Shown one piece after another: positions 39,256 to 50,441 of a stretch of DNA of 64,000 nt. Positions within the stretch are counted from its first letter, which is position 1, and the number at the start of each line of letters is the position of its first letter. A program made the translations under genes and the position numbers. Source of the DNA: Neurospora intermedia (lineage: Eukaryota; Ascomycota; Sordariomycetes; Sordariales; Sordariaceae); contig BTPP01000006.1 of the NCBI GenBank assembly GCA_037102815.1, positions 434,001 to 498,000 of the forward strand, given 5' to 3'. Under the pieces are notes generated by a model. That model worked only from the letters and a program-made list of their open reading frames with translations, was not told the DNA's origin and did no database searches.

Positions 39256-39832
39256 GAGTTTACTTGCCGACACGCACCAAAAACTTACACGCACGCACCC
39301 CCACCAAAAAAATGGGGCGGTTCAGCTGATGACACCTGATATTGAAATTCCCGTTTTGACCCGCAAAATTTCGTCTTTTCAATGCACGCAACATCGCTGT
39401 ACCTTGGTCATTTCTGTTCCCTCTTTTTCACGGCCAATTGCACCAGCACTTTGCACTACACTGCACTGTACTGTACGCAATTACACTGCACCCATCTTTA
39501 CTACACTATACACATCCTTCCAATCTACTACCTCCAATTCTCTAATTTACTAGATGTATGCTCTGAGCTTTCAAATGTAGGTAAGTATTTGGACTAGAGT
39601 AGAGAATACTTCAAATCTATGAAAGTATCACCAGATTTGCGCTGTCAGATTGGCGCTGTCAGATTTGCTTGCCCGCTGGAGATTAAGATTACAGGGGGCT
39701 TACTGGGTTGACCCACCTTATGATATTGAAAATCACGATTCTTACAGCCAAAACAAGATAATTTGCATGTCAGCTGTCAGATCCCAAAAGTGCGTGCGTG
39801 TAAGTTCTTGGTGCGTGTCGGCAAGTTAACTC
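39256..39832. mobile_element. MITE1: nonautonomous MULE-like element, 577 bp
   Basis: Terminal inverted repeats of about 40 bp start GAGTTTACTTGCCGACACGC and end with the matching inverse (GAGTTAACTTGCC... on the other strand). They are flanked by the exact 8-bp duplication TAAATAAA (39248-39255 and 39833-39840). No transposase. The left subterminal 150 bp (TACCCGCAAAATTTCGTC class) is shared with the ends of M1, M6 and MITE2. CA/TG are largely intact, so RIP has barely touched it. Open frames of 60-75 codons inside are chance. Confidence 0.9.
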
Positions 39833-39840
39833 TAAATAAA

Positions 39841-40214
39841 TAAAAACCCCGTAGGAGAAATAGTCGGAGATTAAGAAGAATAAAAGGTCGAAAGAATTAT
39901 AATATTATAACTAATTAACGGGAAACTCTATTACTAAATAGAATAGAAAGGTTGGGACCCGGATCCTACTTGATATTCCGCCCGAAATTTCAAGAACGCA
40001 CCCGATATATTCAAGGCCTTCTACGACGCGAATCTAGAGAAGTCCGGCCTACTATATCGTTTACGTATATAGAAAGGTGCCCAAATAAAGAATTTAGTAT
40101 TAATAGACTATAAAGAAGACGATTTATTGGTAGAGGGAGCGTAGGGAAGACTGCTAAGAAGGTTAAATCGCTTATGTAAATAACGGGAAGGATGGCCCAA
40201 ACCGGATTAATAAA
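39841..40214 (+). mobile_element. Ty3/Gypsy chromovirus fossil, part 2: chromodomain
   Basis: Continues the Gypsy pol after MITE1. A chromodomain-like stretch (WDPDPT-type motif near 39950) follows the integrase, as in chromoviruses, where it guides integration to heterochromatin. The fossil is interrupted at 40214 by M1; DNA at 43310-43472 is probably its 3' continuation. Broken. Confidence 0.7.
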
Positions 40215-40499
40215 GGGAAACCCTACCCGCACCCCAACTGTTCCTCGGCGCACCCTATGTCAGCCGATATGTAAATTATCGGGTTTTAGCGGTAAATTTC
40301 CATGTTTTTGATGTCTGGTAACATTCGTAGCTGGGTCACCCACCTGCAAATGCGTCCCTATAACTCAAATCTTACGATATTTCTATAGTATTGAAAATGG
40401 TCTATTTCTACTCGATTACAATCTAAATACTAATATTTAACAGCTTAGAAAGCTCGTTAGATAAGCCAATTGAAGATATCTCAACCGCTTCCTCCCTTC

Positions 40500-42720
40500 T
40501 CGCCTCCTCCCGCCGCCGTACTTCCCGTGCTCTTTCTACCTAATATTAAGCCAGTTTATTATCCTTATCCTTATTATCGTTAGCTACCTTAATATAACTA
40601 TATACTTCGTTTTGAGTATTTAATTATTTAATATTAGGCCTAATCTCGTATTAGGAATAATTATACTGCGCTAAAACTTATATAGGGTATATATTCTTAG
40701 ATCTGCTACAGGGTCCCTTCGGTTTATTCTCAAAGAGGATAGCCTTATTACTAAAGGGACCGCTCTAGTTAGAGGGGCGACCCTTATATATAGTTATAGC
40801 AGCTGGGCGAAGGCGTAGATACCTGTCTATTATATCCTATTATATATATTAGTATAGAGATAACCGGATTAATAGTAGGTAGACCTTACCTAACGTTGAA
40901 CGAAATACTAAAAGGGGTAATAGTTAACCTTATTAACCAAGATTACCTTACTAATATAGTAAGCCGCTTCTATTTTGTAGGTATAAGGGAGCTTATATTA
41001 AGTACGAAAGTTGTATAAACATAGCTATAGACAATTACTACAAGGGTATTAAATACTAAGGAACGTTATTTTTAATTATTAGTATTATTTATTAAATAGA
41101 TTAACCCCCTATAAAATTATTTCTAAAGGGATAGAACTAAATTATAAATAATTAGGTCCTATCTATATAGTATACGTATAAATTACTAACGAGGCTAGCT
41201 TTTAATTAAAGAGTTTGTAATATATAGTAATATATGCAATTATAGCCTTATAAAGATTAATTAACCCCCTACGAACTAATAATCTATATTATTTTAATAA
41301 CCTATTATTAGATTTATTTAGTAATATAGTACGTTACCTATAGTTAAAGTAGTACTTTGTATAATAACTAACCTATTTTAACTAATATAGTATAAATTCG
41401 AGCCGGATTTATTTGACGATAGCCTCTTATATACCTTTCAATTAATGATAAAGGAGAGACTATACCTTTTCAAAGTCCGATTTAAACGAGGAGTAGATTA
41501 TATATTACTATAAATAAAAAAGGCCAGCTCTAATATTAGTAACCCTCCTAGGGACCGGACCTAGCCTAGCCTATATCTTAGTAATAATCTTAATTTTACT
41601 ATATATATAATATAACCGCTTAATATTATCCTTATTAAGGGGATTGCGTACTTCTCTTTATTAATTAAATAATAAAATATTAGAATTAGAATTATGACTA
41701 AGGGAGTCCTCCTTATTAGACCGATCCCTATTATTAATATTATTGTCTGAAGATTTACTATTTTCAGGCATTGTAATCTAATTATTTTTAAGGTACTTAA
41801 TAATATTATAATTAATATACTATATATAACGCTAGCGCTAAATATTAAATAAGAGCCGGTCGATGGTAGAAATAAATTGGGTATTACTATTAATAATAAT
41901 TATAGTAGGGCGAGGGATTTTGAACTCCTTAATAACTATATCGAGTGCTTTAATTAATTATATAAATCCTTCTTCCCTCTCGTTGTTAATAACCGTTTAG
42001 AATATTAATATATATAATCTCTCTAATATAATAATTACCCCTTGTACGAGCGGCGTATAATACCGGTTAGTCTTATATATAGCGTTAATAAGAAGGGTAT
42101 ATAGGAACCGCTCCTATATAAACCGTTGGGAGGTAGTAATCTAGAAGGTATACCGTAGTATAGTGCCCTCCCTATTTCCCTTATTCCTATAATAGTCAAA
42201 GTCTTTAATTTTAAATATTACTACCCTATCGAAGTCTAGCTTTTTAATAAAGCTTTATATATTAATATAACTATTTCGGTCTATTTATTAAAGGGACTAC
42301 CGTTAGTTATCTAAATTTTTGAGAGTTAAATATAAATAGGAATACCGTCGTTTAATAGTAGTATAGATAGACCGAATAATTAAATTATATTGTTGGAGAA
42401 GATTATAAATATATATTATTTAATTTGTAATAATAGTACGTATACGAAGAATAAGGTAGCTATATAAATATTCTAACGGACTATAACCTTAATAAATAAA
42501 GTTCAACGGCCGTACAATCTATTTATAACCGTCCCTTACGAGTATTTGTAAAGTAACTCGAAATAGGTAGTCTAGTACGATTTTTCGTAATGTAGTACGT
42601 TGTATCTTATATAGTTATTGAAGGTAATTTCTACGTTGGGCGTAGTTATATTAGTATATAACCCTCCTATACTCGCCTTTATTCGGTCCTTTCTTATACT
42701 TATATAACTATTAAACTATA
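40500..42720 (-). pseudogene. MULE transposase remnant of M1
   Basis: Minus-strand reading. The DDE-type MULE core lies at about 41780-42120, with YKTNRYYTPLVQG and then VINNEREEGFI and EFKIPRPTIIIINSNTQ. The usual D of 'D-TYKTNR' reads Asn here, and the 'TDSD' box reads NSN, both as RIP would give. INYNIIKYLKNN near 41770-41800 is the decayed WHI..N region. A Lys/Glu-rich tail (about 40500-40560, EREEARREEA type) forms the C-terminus. About two dozen TAA/TAG stops are present. Living members cut and paste MULEs with 8-11-bp target duplications. Confidence 0.75.
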
Positions 42721-42843
42721 ATACTAAATTAATAGCGCCGGCAAAGCTCGATAAGCTACGTAAAGATATTAAAGAAGTCGGGGTCGGGTAGTAGTTTAAA
42801 GAAGGGATTATCGATTAGTATAGTTTACTCTTATTCGTTGGGT

Positions 42844-42949
42844 GGGATCGATGGCGCCGGCGAAGAGGAAGTGCGACGATAGCGGCGTAATTCCTGGGTC
42901 GATAGCGCCGGTGAGGGGGAGGAAGTGCGACGACGGCGGCGTAGTTCCT
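42844..42949. repeat. GC-rich tandem duplication in the M1 subterminal region
   Basis: Two copies of a 52-54-bp unit (42844-42895 and 42896-42949) sharing GCGCCGG and GGAAGTGCGACGA and ending GTAATTCCT or GTAGTTCCT. A third partial GCGCCGGC stands at 42750. Such subterminal GC-rich repeats are typical transposase-binding arrays, but binding is inferred. Confidence 0.65.
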
Positions 42950-43309
42950 AGTCGTGTGAAGGCATCTACATTAATTATTAGTATTTAAAAGCGCTCAAAA
43001 TTAATTAATTGAAATGAAATTACGTACATTAAGTGCGTTGAGTGCAAATGGGTATATATAGTACAAATAGGTGTAGTGTGATAGGTGCAGTATAATAGGT
43101 GTAGTATAGGTGCGACTGGCCGTGTGAAAAAAGGGGAAAAGAAATGACCAAGTTAGAGGGGATGTTGCGTGCATTGAAAAGACGAAATTTTGCGGGTAAA
43201 AACGGGAATTTCAATGTCAGGTGTCATCAGCTGCACCGCCCCATTTTTCTGGGTGGGGGAGGGTGCGGGTAGGAACGGTTGGGGTGCGGGTAGGCTTTCC
43301 CTTAATAAA

Positions 43310-43472
43310 GGTCTATTGTATTAAGATATACAATAACGATTGTAGGATTAGTCTAATAGTGTAATAGTAGGAATAAAGGCCCCTAAACTGTATTATAGGC
43401 TACCCCGAGGGTACCCCTCCTCTACCTAGGAAGCGATCGTAAGAGTAAAGGCTACGGGTTCGAACTATATTA
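43310..43472. other. Short stretch between M1 and MITE2, probably Gypsy 3' DNA
   Basis: Moderately RIP-mutated spacer without coding potential. Its position after M1 suggests it continues the Gypsy fossil beyond the chromodomain. CTATATTA at 43465-43472 is the duplicated target of MITE2. Confidence 0.4.
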
Positions 43473-44037
43473 GAGAAAGCCTACGTGCACCCACCCCAAA
43501 CCTTCCCATACCCAGAAACCGTAAAAAAGTGGACCTGACAGCTGGATGACACCTGACATTGAAATCGTCGTTTTTACCCGCAAAATTTCGTCTTTTCAAT
43601 GCACGTAATATCGACTCTAACTTGGTCATTTCTTTTACGCCTTTTCGCACGGTTATCTGCACCCATCTTATACCGCTAGCTATTGTACGTCGCAACCGTT
43701 GCAGCCACACCACAACACAACACCCTCAACGTACGTAATCTCGCTCAAATTAATTGTTGAGATATTATTAATTGCTTCATTTGACGAGCTTTCTGAGCTG
43801 TCAGACGTTAGTATTTAGACTGTAGATAATACGAGCTCAACACCATATAGATATTACGAGATTTTAATTATGGGGAGATGGTTAGATTATGGTGATTCAC
43901 ATGGGGGGGTGATCCAGATGTTGTGACGCATGTAAAACGGTCAGAAATACCGCTAAAACTCGATAATTTACATGACAGCTGACATTGGGTGAAATTGGGT
44001 ATGGGAAGGTTTGGGGTGGGTGCACGTAGGCTTTCTC
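43473..44037. mobile_element. MITE2: nonautonomous derivative of the M6-type MULE, 565 bp
   Basis: Inverted ends of about 42 bp starting GAGAAAGCCTACGTGCACCC are flanked by the exact 8-bp duplication CTATATTA (43465-43472 and 44038-44045). The first 300 bp match the left end of M6 (61525 onward). The right 120 bp match the left end of M1 inverted (TAAATTATCGAGTTTTAGCG class). No transposase. Nearly free of RIP. Confidence 0.9.
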
Positions 44038-44054
44038 CTATATTAAGGTTAGAA

Positions 44055-44134
44055 TTTTTTTCTTTCTCTTTTTCTTTTTTTTTCAATTCTAAGGGTAGAA
44101 TCCTTAGTAAAGGGGGGGGGGGGGGGGGGGGGGG
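44055..44134. repeat. Pyrimidine tract followed by a run of 23 G
   Basis: A T/C-only run at about 44055-44085, then 25 mixed bases, then 23 consecutive G at 44112-44134. It lies between MITE2 and a low-RIP stretch. Run length may vary or be a sequencing artefact. Confidence 0.8.
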
Positions 44135-44400
44135 TAATATTATAGTCCAGACCTATTGGTCTATACCCAGACCCAAATAATGGTTATACTATACGATCGC
44201 TACAATGCGAGCAATTTAATTGATTGTAGATTAGATAACGAGAGTGGTCCGGGCGCACTGGTTCTGGAGGCATATCTTCCAGCCCAGCTGCCCGCACAAC
44301 TCTTACCTTTTGTTTTACTCTTTAGTCGTAAATTCTATGTTGAACGTCAACAACGTTGTAGCTCTGCCTCGCTCGTTACGTGCCTTCACACAACGTACTA
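44135..44400. other. Low-RIP stretch beside MULE M2
   Basis: Ordinary CA/TG content. An 81-codon plus-strand frame (44156-44401) has no recognisable motif and is likely chance. Position and composition suit the unmutated 3' end of M2, because the ends of M1, M3 and M4 are also clean, but no terminal inverted repeat could be matched. Confidence 0.35.
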
Positions 44401-45975
44401 ATAGCTCCTTATAATATTAGCGAGGGTATATATATATAAGCTTTGATACCTTCTTTACAATTACTCGGTTGAAGATAATATAGCGGTATAGTAGCCTATA
44501 TTAGGTAGTAATACTATATTCCTCACTATAAGGCTCCAAAGTAGAGGGATCTCTTCGTTAATCGGTTAAAGGTATATACTTTTCTACTTGGCGGTATTCG
44601 TAACTAATTAATTTAAGGGTAACGTAGGTAATTTGTAGTAGTAGCTTCCCTAAATATATATAATCGATATACTACTATCATTGGCGGGTTAACTATCTTG
44701 CAATCTTCTCTTTAAAAGATTGGTATTAATTGGCAGCCATTTCTATAATAACTATAATGAATTTATAAATATCACTATTACCATTAAAAAGGTAGCTTTC
44801 AATATTAAGGTTACTTAATTTAATTAGGGAGGTAACCCTAATACTAAAATTTCTATACTTTTTAATATAATAATATACTTATTAATCTCTTATAGGAAGC
44901 CAATTCTTCTAAATATATCAAAAAACTAGTCTTTAACCCTCGAATTGCTTTATTAACCTTCCCCAAACTACTTAGAGCTCTAGCTCGGTACTAGCGTACA
45001 TTATAAGTTTGAATATAGCCACAACGCTATAGGGTCTCGTTAGTAATCTTAGTGATAGTTTGAAAGCCGGTAGCCGATTTGCTAGGGGTACTACTGCTTT
45101 GTATAGATGAATAAATCCTTTAATTAACTATATTGAAGGAAACTAGATTCTCCCACTTATTTTTGCCCTCCTTATCCTTAGAATTATCGTCGTTGTTTTT
45201 TTGCTTCTTCTACTTCTTTTTAGCGTTAAATAGAACGTTCTTTATGATATGAAATGGATAGAACTGCTATTAAATATTAGGGAAGACTCTACTTAATGCC
45301 TACTTTATCTCTTTACACTTATCTATAATAATGATAGTTCGAAAGGGTAAATTAAAATATAATCCTAGCTCTTTAGTAGCTTCAACTAAGAAGTTAAAGG
45401 CTTCCTCCTTCTTATTATTAATAATACTAAAGACGTAATCAAATATAGAGCTAATAAATATAACGCTTAAAACCTAATAAAAGGGATAATAAAAGCGGTT
45501 AATATTATATATATTATGAATAATTATAACTTTGAGGAATATTCTAACCATTTCTATATAAGCTAGGAAGGTAAAGATGAGGCCCAGTAACCGTTCATTA
45601 TAATTTAGATCTATCTTTTTAATATATTTAATGTTGTTATTATTAAATAATTTAATTCAAGTACTAATTAGGGTATAGCTATCGAAATTGCGGTGGCGGA
45701 TACGTACGCGTACGTTATATATATCGGTTCTTATATATATAGAGCCCGGAAAGTCTTTTCGTACTATAGTAGTAATCTCTCGAGTTCGTATAGTATTAAA
45801 CTTAGAAGTATTGTCGATCTTCTTAAATATCTCTAGATTTATTTTATAATATTAGGGGTATATAAATAGGTACTAAGACTGGCTATAGTTATAGACTTGA
45901 TAATCTAGGTTAGAGTATAAGCGAAAGTACTAAAGACTATCGCCTTTAGTATCCTTATTTACAAATACTTTCTTA
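44400..45975 (-). mobile_element. M2: partial MULE of the M3 lineage
   Basis: Collinear with about 47965-49540 of M3, including the transposase core, and diverging abruptly at both edges. Minus-strand DDE core at about 45290-45540. No terminal repeats or target duplication were found, so its true limits are unknown; it may extend into the low-RIP DNA on both sides. RIP-mutated, with stops in all frames. Confidence 0.7.
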
Positions 45976-45989
45976 CCTACGGAACCCCC

Positions 45990-46140
45990 AGAGCCGCATA
46001 CCATCAGCTTACCGTCTGCAGACCGTAAACTGTACCTATTACTGTATAGTCCAGCTTACCGTATATGAACCGTCTGTAGATCTGTATAGTAAGTTAACCT
46101 CTTACGGTAAGTTGCTCTCCTACGGTAAATTGACATCGCA
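45990..46140. repeat. Cluster of CTTACCGT / ACGGTAAG words in both directions
   Basis: AGCTTACCGTCTGCAGACCG, CAGCTTACCGTATATGAACC and two inverted TACGGTAAG/TACGGTAAAT words occur within 150 bp of low-RIP DNA. It looks like a transposon subterminal repeat array. Confidence 0.45.
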
Positions 46141-46239
46141 CCTTCCTAGACACTAAATAAGTGTAGAAGTGCTTATATAGAAAAATCACTATAGGAAATC
46201 GCGAGCGAGGTATATAAGCGTATATTCATCTATAGATCT

Positions 46240-46830
46240 GCCTATTACTTGCCGCCCACCCTGCCGCCCACCCGGCGCACGGTCCACCACGCTTCCCGCC
46301 GGTACTACACGACCCAGTATTCCGGCACTATACTGCACCGTATGCCTGCACCGGTACTATATTGTACCGCACTGTACCGTACCGGCGTACGGCGCACCGC
46401 AGTACGTACTAGTCCTCGTAGATACGATATAGTGCTAGTATAGGTATACGAAAATTAATACAACGTATGGATGGGATGAAGTAATTGGGATGATGTGAGA
46501 TCACCAACGAAATCAAGCGGTTGAATACGATTGATTGAGTGTGCTATGGAGAAGAGAAGAAGAGGGAGACTGGCAGAGTCTGGAAGGCTAGATGTGGTGC
46601 GGTCTGGGCAGGGCACAGAGTGGGGACTGGGCTGTGCCCAGTCCAGTGAATGCCAGAGACCCACCAACAGATGAACTTATATCAGACAATTGCGAATAAG
46701 CGCTTCAATCTTTCGATATTTATAGTAGAGATATGGTCAATTCCTTTTAGGGCGCCGACGTTAGTGCATTGACGAGAGCTATAAGCCGTATAATAAAAGC
46801 CAAACTGCAATTGTAATAAATGTAATGAAT
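46240..46830. other. GC-rich then ordinary low-RIP DNA, no recognised gene
   Basis: 46240-46440 is C/G-rich with many GTACCG/CACCG words. 46440-46700 has normal CA/TG content and a perfect 9-bp hairpin (GGACTGGGC/GCCCAGTCC, 46624-46644). Open frames of 64 codons (+, 46249) and 70 codons (-, 46667) carry no known motif. It may be the clean 5' end of M2. 46806-46838 is a 9-bp repeat (GTAATAAAT) that is the target of M3. Confidence 0.4.
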
Positions 46831-46838
46831 GTAATAAA

Positions 46839-49800
46839 GGCATTTACTCCGCGGGCACCCGGGTCGTCTTACACGGGCACCCAACCTTATACGGGCACCC
46901 GAATTAACCATTTATTTCACGTAAAATAGCGCTTATATGGTAAATTCCATAGTGTTACATCTACCCAAAAAAAATGACAGTGATGTCTAGCGATATGGTT
47001 TTATATAGAGATTTCTATAGTATATAATATCTTGAATACAAGGTAGTAAAGTTTATGGTATTCTTCTATATACTTTAAATAGGTCGCTATACTATTGCTT
47101 TCTAACTACCTCTATCTATTTCGTCTTTTTGGGTGCTGGTAAACCTAATTGAGCTCTCTCTCTCTTGCGTTTAACTACTTGTTTAATTGGGGAGTTCGTT
47201 GCTGGTACGGCTACCTTAATAGAGTTTAGTACTGGCTTTGGCTCTATTGAGGGTATTTTTGGAGATAACTACTATTAATCTAGAGATAACTACGGCTTTA
47301 GTTCTGGCGTACGTTTTGGTATACGCTCTGGAGAGGGGGTTGGCTCTGGAGAGGGCAAGAATTCAAGCTATAATTCCAATTTTAAAGAGGGACTAAGATC
47401 GAGTATTGGAGAGAATTTAAAGGGTAGAAGTTTTAGTAGTAGAAGTTTTAGAAGCGGAAGTTGTATCGCCTCTATCTTTAACTCTAATTCTAATTCTAGA
47501 GGTAGTATAGTTATTTAAATGCAATTTAGTACTAGCTCTGGCTCGCTTTTAAATATTATATCCAATTTGCCGCTGTAGTTAGAAGTATTAGAGTTTACCG
47601 GCTCTTATATCCGCCTACGTTTGGTAACCTTAGTAGATATAGAGCTGGGAGTTAATTCGTTAATATTATTACTCTTCTAGTGAAATTTGTAGCAGTGTAT
47701 ATTCGGTTGTAGACGAGGAAGGTTATTGAAGTTACTTTACTTAATGTATTTAACCTTTTAGCTTCCTCTGTTACTCTTTGGAGTCTTTTGCTTTATAGGA
47801 AGGGTATATTCGTTAGGGATAAATTTAGTAGATTTCTTAGGGCGGCCTCTCTTTATAGGTGTAATGCGGGGGTCTTAAAGCTGAAGGTAGAAATTTTGAG
47901 TATCCTATTGAATTAAATTAGTTAGTAATTATATATAAATAAAAAAATAAAGATAGATTTAACGTATAAGTAGCTCTTTGTAATGTTAGTGTAGGTGTAT
48001 ATAGGTAAACTTTAGTACCTTCTTTATAGTTACCCTATTAAAAATAATATAGCGGTATAGTAGTTTATATTAGGTAGTAAGATTATACTCCTTATTATAA
48101 GGTTCGAGGGTAGAGGTAGGCGGGTTTTTACATTGATCGGTTAGTATATACTTTTTTGCTTGGCGGTATTTATAATTAATCAATTCGAGGGTAGTATAAT
48201 TAATCTGTAGCGGTAGCTTTCCTAGATACGTACGGTCGATATACTGTTATTGCTAGCGGGTTTACTATCTTGCAATCTGTTTTTTAAAAATTTAGTATTA
48301 GTTAATAGCTATTTCTATAATAGTTACAACGAACTTATAAATATTACTATTGCCGTTAAGAAGGTAGCTCTTAATATTAAGGTTATTTAATTTAATTAGC
48401 AATGTGATTCTGATACTAAAGTTCCTATACTTTTTAGTATAATAGTATGCCTATTAATCCTTAATAGGAAGTAAGTTCTTCGAATATATTAAAGAATTAG
48501 TATTTAACCTTTAAATTGCTTTTTCAACCTCTGCTAAACTACCTAAAATCTTAATTTAGTACTAGTATATATTATTAGTTTAAATATAACTATAATACTA
48601 TAGGGGTCGTTGGTAATTTTAGTAATAGTTTGAGAGTTAGAGTTAGAGTTAGTAGATTATATAGATAAATAAATCCTTTAATTAATTGTATCGAAGGAAA
48701 TTAGATTCGCCTATTGATCTTTACCCTTCTTATCCTTAGAGTCCTCCTCTTCCTTAGAATTATTATTATTGTTATTCTTCTACTTTTTCTACTTCTTTTT
48801 AGTATTAAAAAGAATGTTCTTAATAATATAAAATGGATAGAATTATTATTGGGTATTAGGCAATATTCTATTTAGGACTTATTTTATTTCTTTATATTTA
48901 TTTATAATAATAATAATTAGTAAGGCAGGTAGATTGTAGCGTAATTCTAACTCTTTAATAGTTTTAATTAAGAAGTTACAGGTCTCTTCTTTCTTATTAT
49001 TAATAATACTAAAGACGTAGTTGAATATAGAATTAATAGATAAGACGTGGGAGATTTAATAGAAGGGATAATTAAACCGTTTAGTATTATATATATTATT
49101 AATTATTATAACTTCGGGGAATATTCTAATTATATTTATATAAATTAGAAAGGTAAAAATAAGACCCAATAGCCGCTTATTATTATTTGGATCTATCCTT
49201 TTAATGTATTCAATATTATTATTATTAAAAGACTTAATTAACGTACTAGTGGGAGTATAGTTATTGAGATTACGGCGGCGTATATATACGTATATATTAT
49301 AAATATCGGTTCTTGTATGTATAGAGTTTGGAAAATCTTCTCGTACTATAGCGGTAATTTTTCCAGTTTGTAAAGTATTAAGTTTAGAAGTGTCGTTAAT
49401 CTTCTTTAAAATCTCTAGCTTTATTTTATAGTGTTGGGGGTGCGTAGATGGGTGCTAGGATTGGCCGTAGTTGTAGACTTGAAAGTTTGGGTTAGAATGT
49501 AAGTGAAAGTACTAAAGACTATTGCCTTTAATATCCTTATTAGTAAGCGCTTTCTATTTATATTTATATTTGCGTGAGTTTGTTTTTCGAGCTGTTGCTG
49601 TAGATTCCCGGGGTTTACTATAGCGGTTATAGATAATGTAATATTGTATATAGTCTTTGATAGTAGTTTTGGGCTTACTACGACCTTGTGTACGGTTGAT
49701 TGTAAAGCCGTGGAGCTTAGCCTAGTCGTTAATGGATTTGTGTAGAGCTTTAATTTTGGCTGCGGGAGGTATGGTACTAGAGGGTGGATTGGTAATAATA

Positions 49801-50365
49801 TTTCTGTGGTTAAAGAGTTTGTCTTTGGGTTCGCTATTGCTATTGCTAAGGGGGTCGGTTGAAGGGTTACGGTCGCGATCGTCGTTAGAGAAGCCTTCCT
49901 ACTCCTCCTCTTCGTTATTAGCTGGATTGGTGGCATCGCTATCGCTATCTTCGATGTAGGTAAGGTCGATGGGTGTAGTCGGTGCTATCTTTGCGTATAG
50001 GTAGTTTTGGGTCTTTAGAAGGGTTAGTAAATACTTCTAGTAATTAATACGATTAATATCTACGTACGTACGGTCGATTCTAGCCTATTCTAGTGTTTAC
50101 AATTGGTTTGGTTGTAAAGAGGGAGCAAAATGAAGGTTCAAAATCACCAAGTCTAAGATTTGGGCATTGAGTGCTTATAAATGGGGGTTCTACTGGTTGA
50201 CTGGGCTGGGCGCCGTTTGTATAGAAATGTAGTGGTATGGTTACTGTCTGATGGTATTGAAGGGTTGAAAGAAAAAAATCTATACTTTAAACCCTAACCC
50301 GTAGGGTGCCCGTATAAGGTTGGGTGCCCGTGTAAGACGACCCGGGTGCCCGCGGACTAAATGCC
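46839..50365 (-). mobile_element. M3: autonomous-type MULE, 3,527 bp
   Basis: Inverted repeats of 62 bp (46839-46900 and 50304-50365) differ at one base. They start GGCATTTA and hold three direct copies of CGGGCACCC spaced about 20 bp apart. Flanked by GTAATAAA (46831-46838 and 50366-50373), but both flanks are a 9-bp repeat, so this duplication alone is weaker evidence. RIP is moderate inside and absent in the ends. Confidence 0.9.
47150..49960 (-). pseudogene. MULE transposase remnant of M3
   Basis: From the N-terminus on the minus strand come: a FAR1-like DNA-binding region (AKLHGFTINRTQGRSKPKT, 49670-49722); the DDE core at about 48870-49110 (INNIYNTKRFNYPFYQIS, then IINNKKEETCNFL, then ELRYNLPALLIIIIINKY); a SWIM-like region near 48300; and a C-terminal KRGRPKKSTK motif near 47850 with a knuckle-like CYKFH at 47650-47712. 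Stops are TAG where Trp is expected. An open 171-codon frame at 49936-49421 is a neighbouring frame of this gene, not a protein of its own. Least decayed of the transposases. Confidence 0.75.
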
Positions 50366-50441
50366 GTAATAAATCCGATAAATGCGATGAATACGATAAA
50401 TGTAATAAATGCGATGAATGCAATGAATGCGATATACTAAT
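50366..50441. repeat. 9-bp minisatellite (GATGAATGC type)
   Basis: About seven copies of a 9-bp unit (GATAAATGC, GATGAATAC, AATAAATGC, GATGAATGC, AATGAATGC) continue the array cut by M3; three units are on the other side at 46806-46838. Some units are RIP-like variants of each other (TG to TA). Confidence 0.8.

Larger units (their letters stand above)
40215..43301 (-). mobile_element. M1: autonomous-type MULE, 3,087 bp
   Basis: About 30-bp terminal inverted repeats, GGGAAACCCTACCCGCACCC on the left and GGGAAAGCCTACCCGCACCC read inward from the right. An exact 8-bp duplication TTAATAAA flanks it (40207-40214 and 43302-43309). The ends (40215-40540 and 42840-43301) are almost free of RIP; the centre is heavily mutated. 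The right subterminal region matches MITE1, MITE2 and MITE4 and the left end of M6. Confidence 0.9.

Noticed and set aside
39329-39597. Two overlapping plus-strand frames of 71-74 codons
   Set aside because: Contained in MITE1; Cys/His/Thr-rich only because of ACTGCACT-type repeats.
39256-39832. hAT-type MITE because of 8-bp target duplications
   Set aside because: hAT ends are short and usually begin CAG; these ends are about 40 bp and share subterminal DNA with M1 and M6, which carry MULE transposases.
40011-40253. Minus-strand frame of 80 codons
   Set aside because: Crosses the boundary between the Gypsy fossil and M1, so it is antisense chance.
43456-43465. GGGTTCGAAC, like a tRNA T-arm or B box
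   Set aside because: No matching A box, acceptor stem or anticodon arm could be folded around it; a single 10-bp match is not a tRNA.
43029-43713. Minus-strand frames of 61 and 82 codons
   Set aside because: One lies in the noncoding end of M1, the other in MITE2.
46455-46667. 70-codon minus-strand frame in low-RIP DNA
   Set aside because: No recognised domain and it includes a perfect hairpin; probably noncoding end of a transposon.
49421-49936. Open minus-strand frame of 171 codons
   Set aside because: It overlaps the M3 transposase in another frame; the neighbouring frame has the FAR1-like motif (AKLHGFTINRTQ) and continues into the DDE core.
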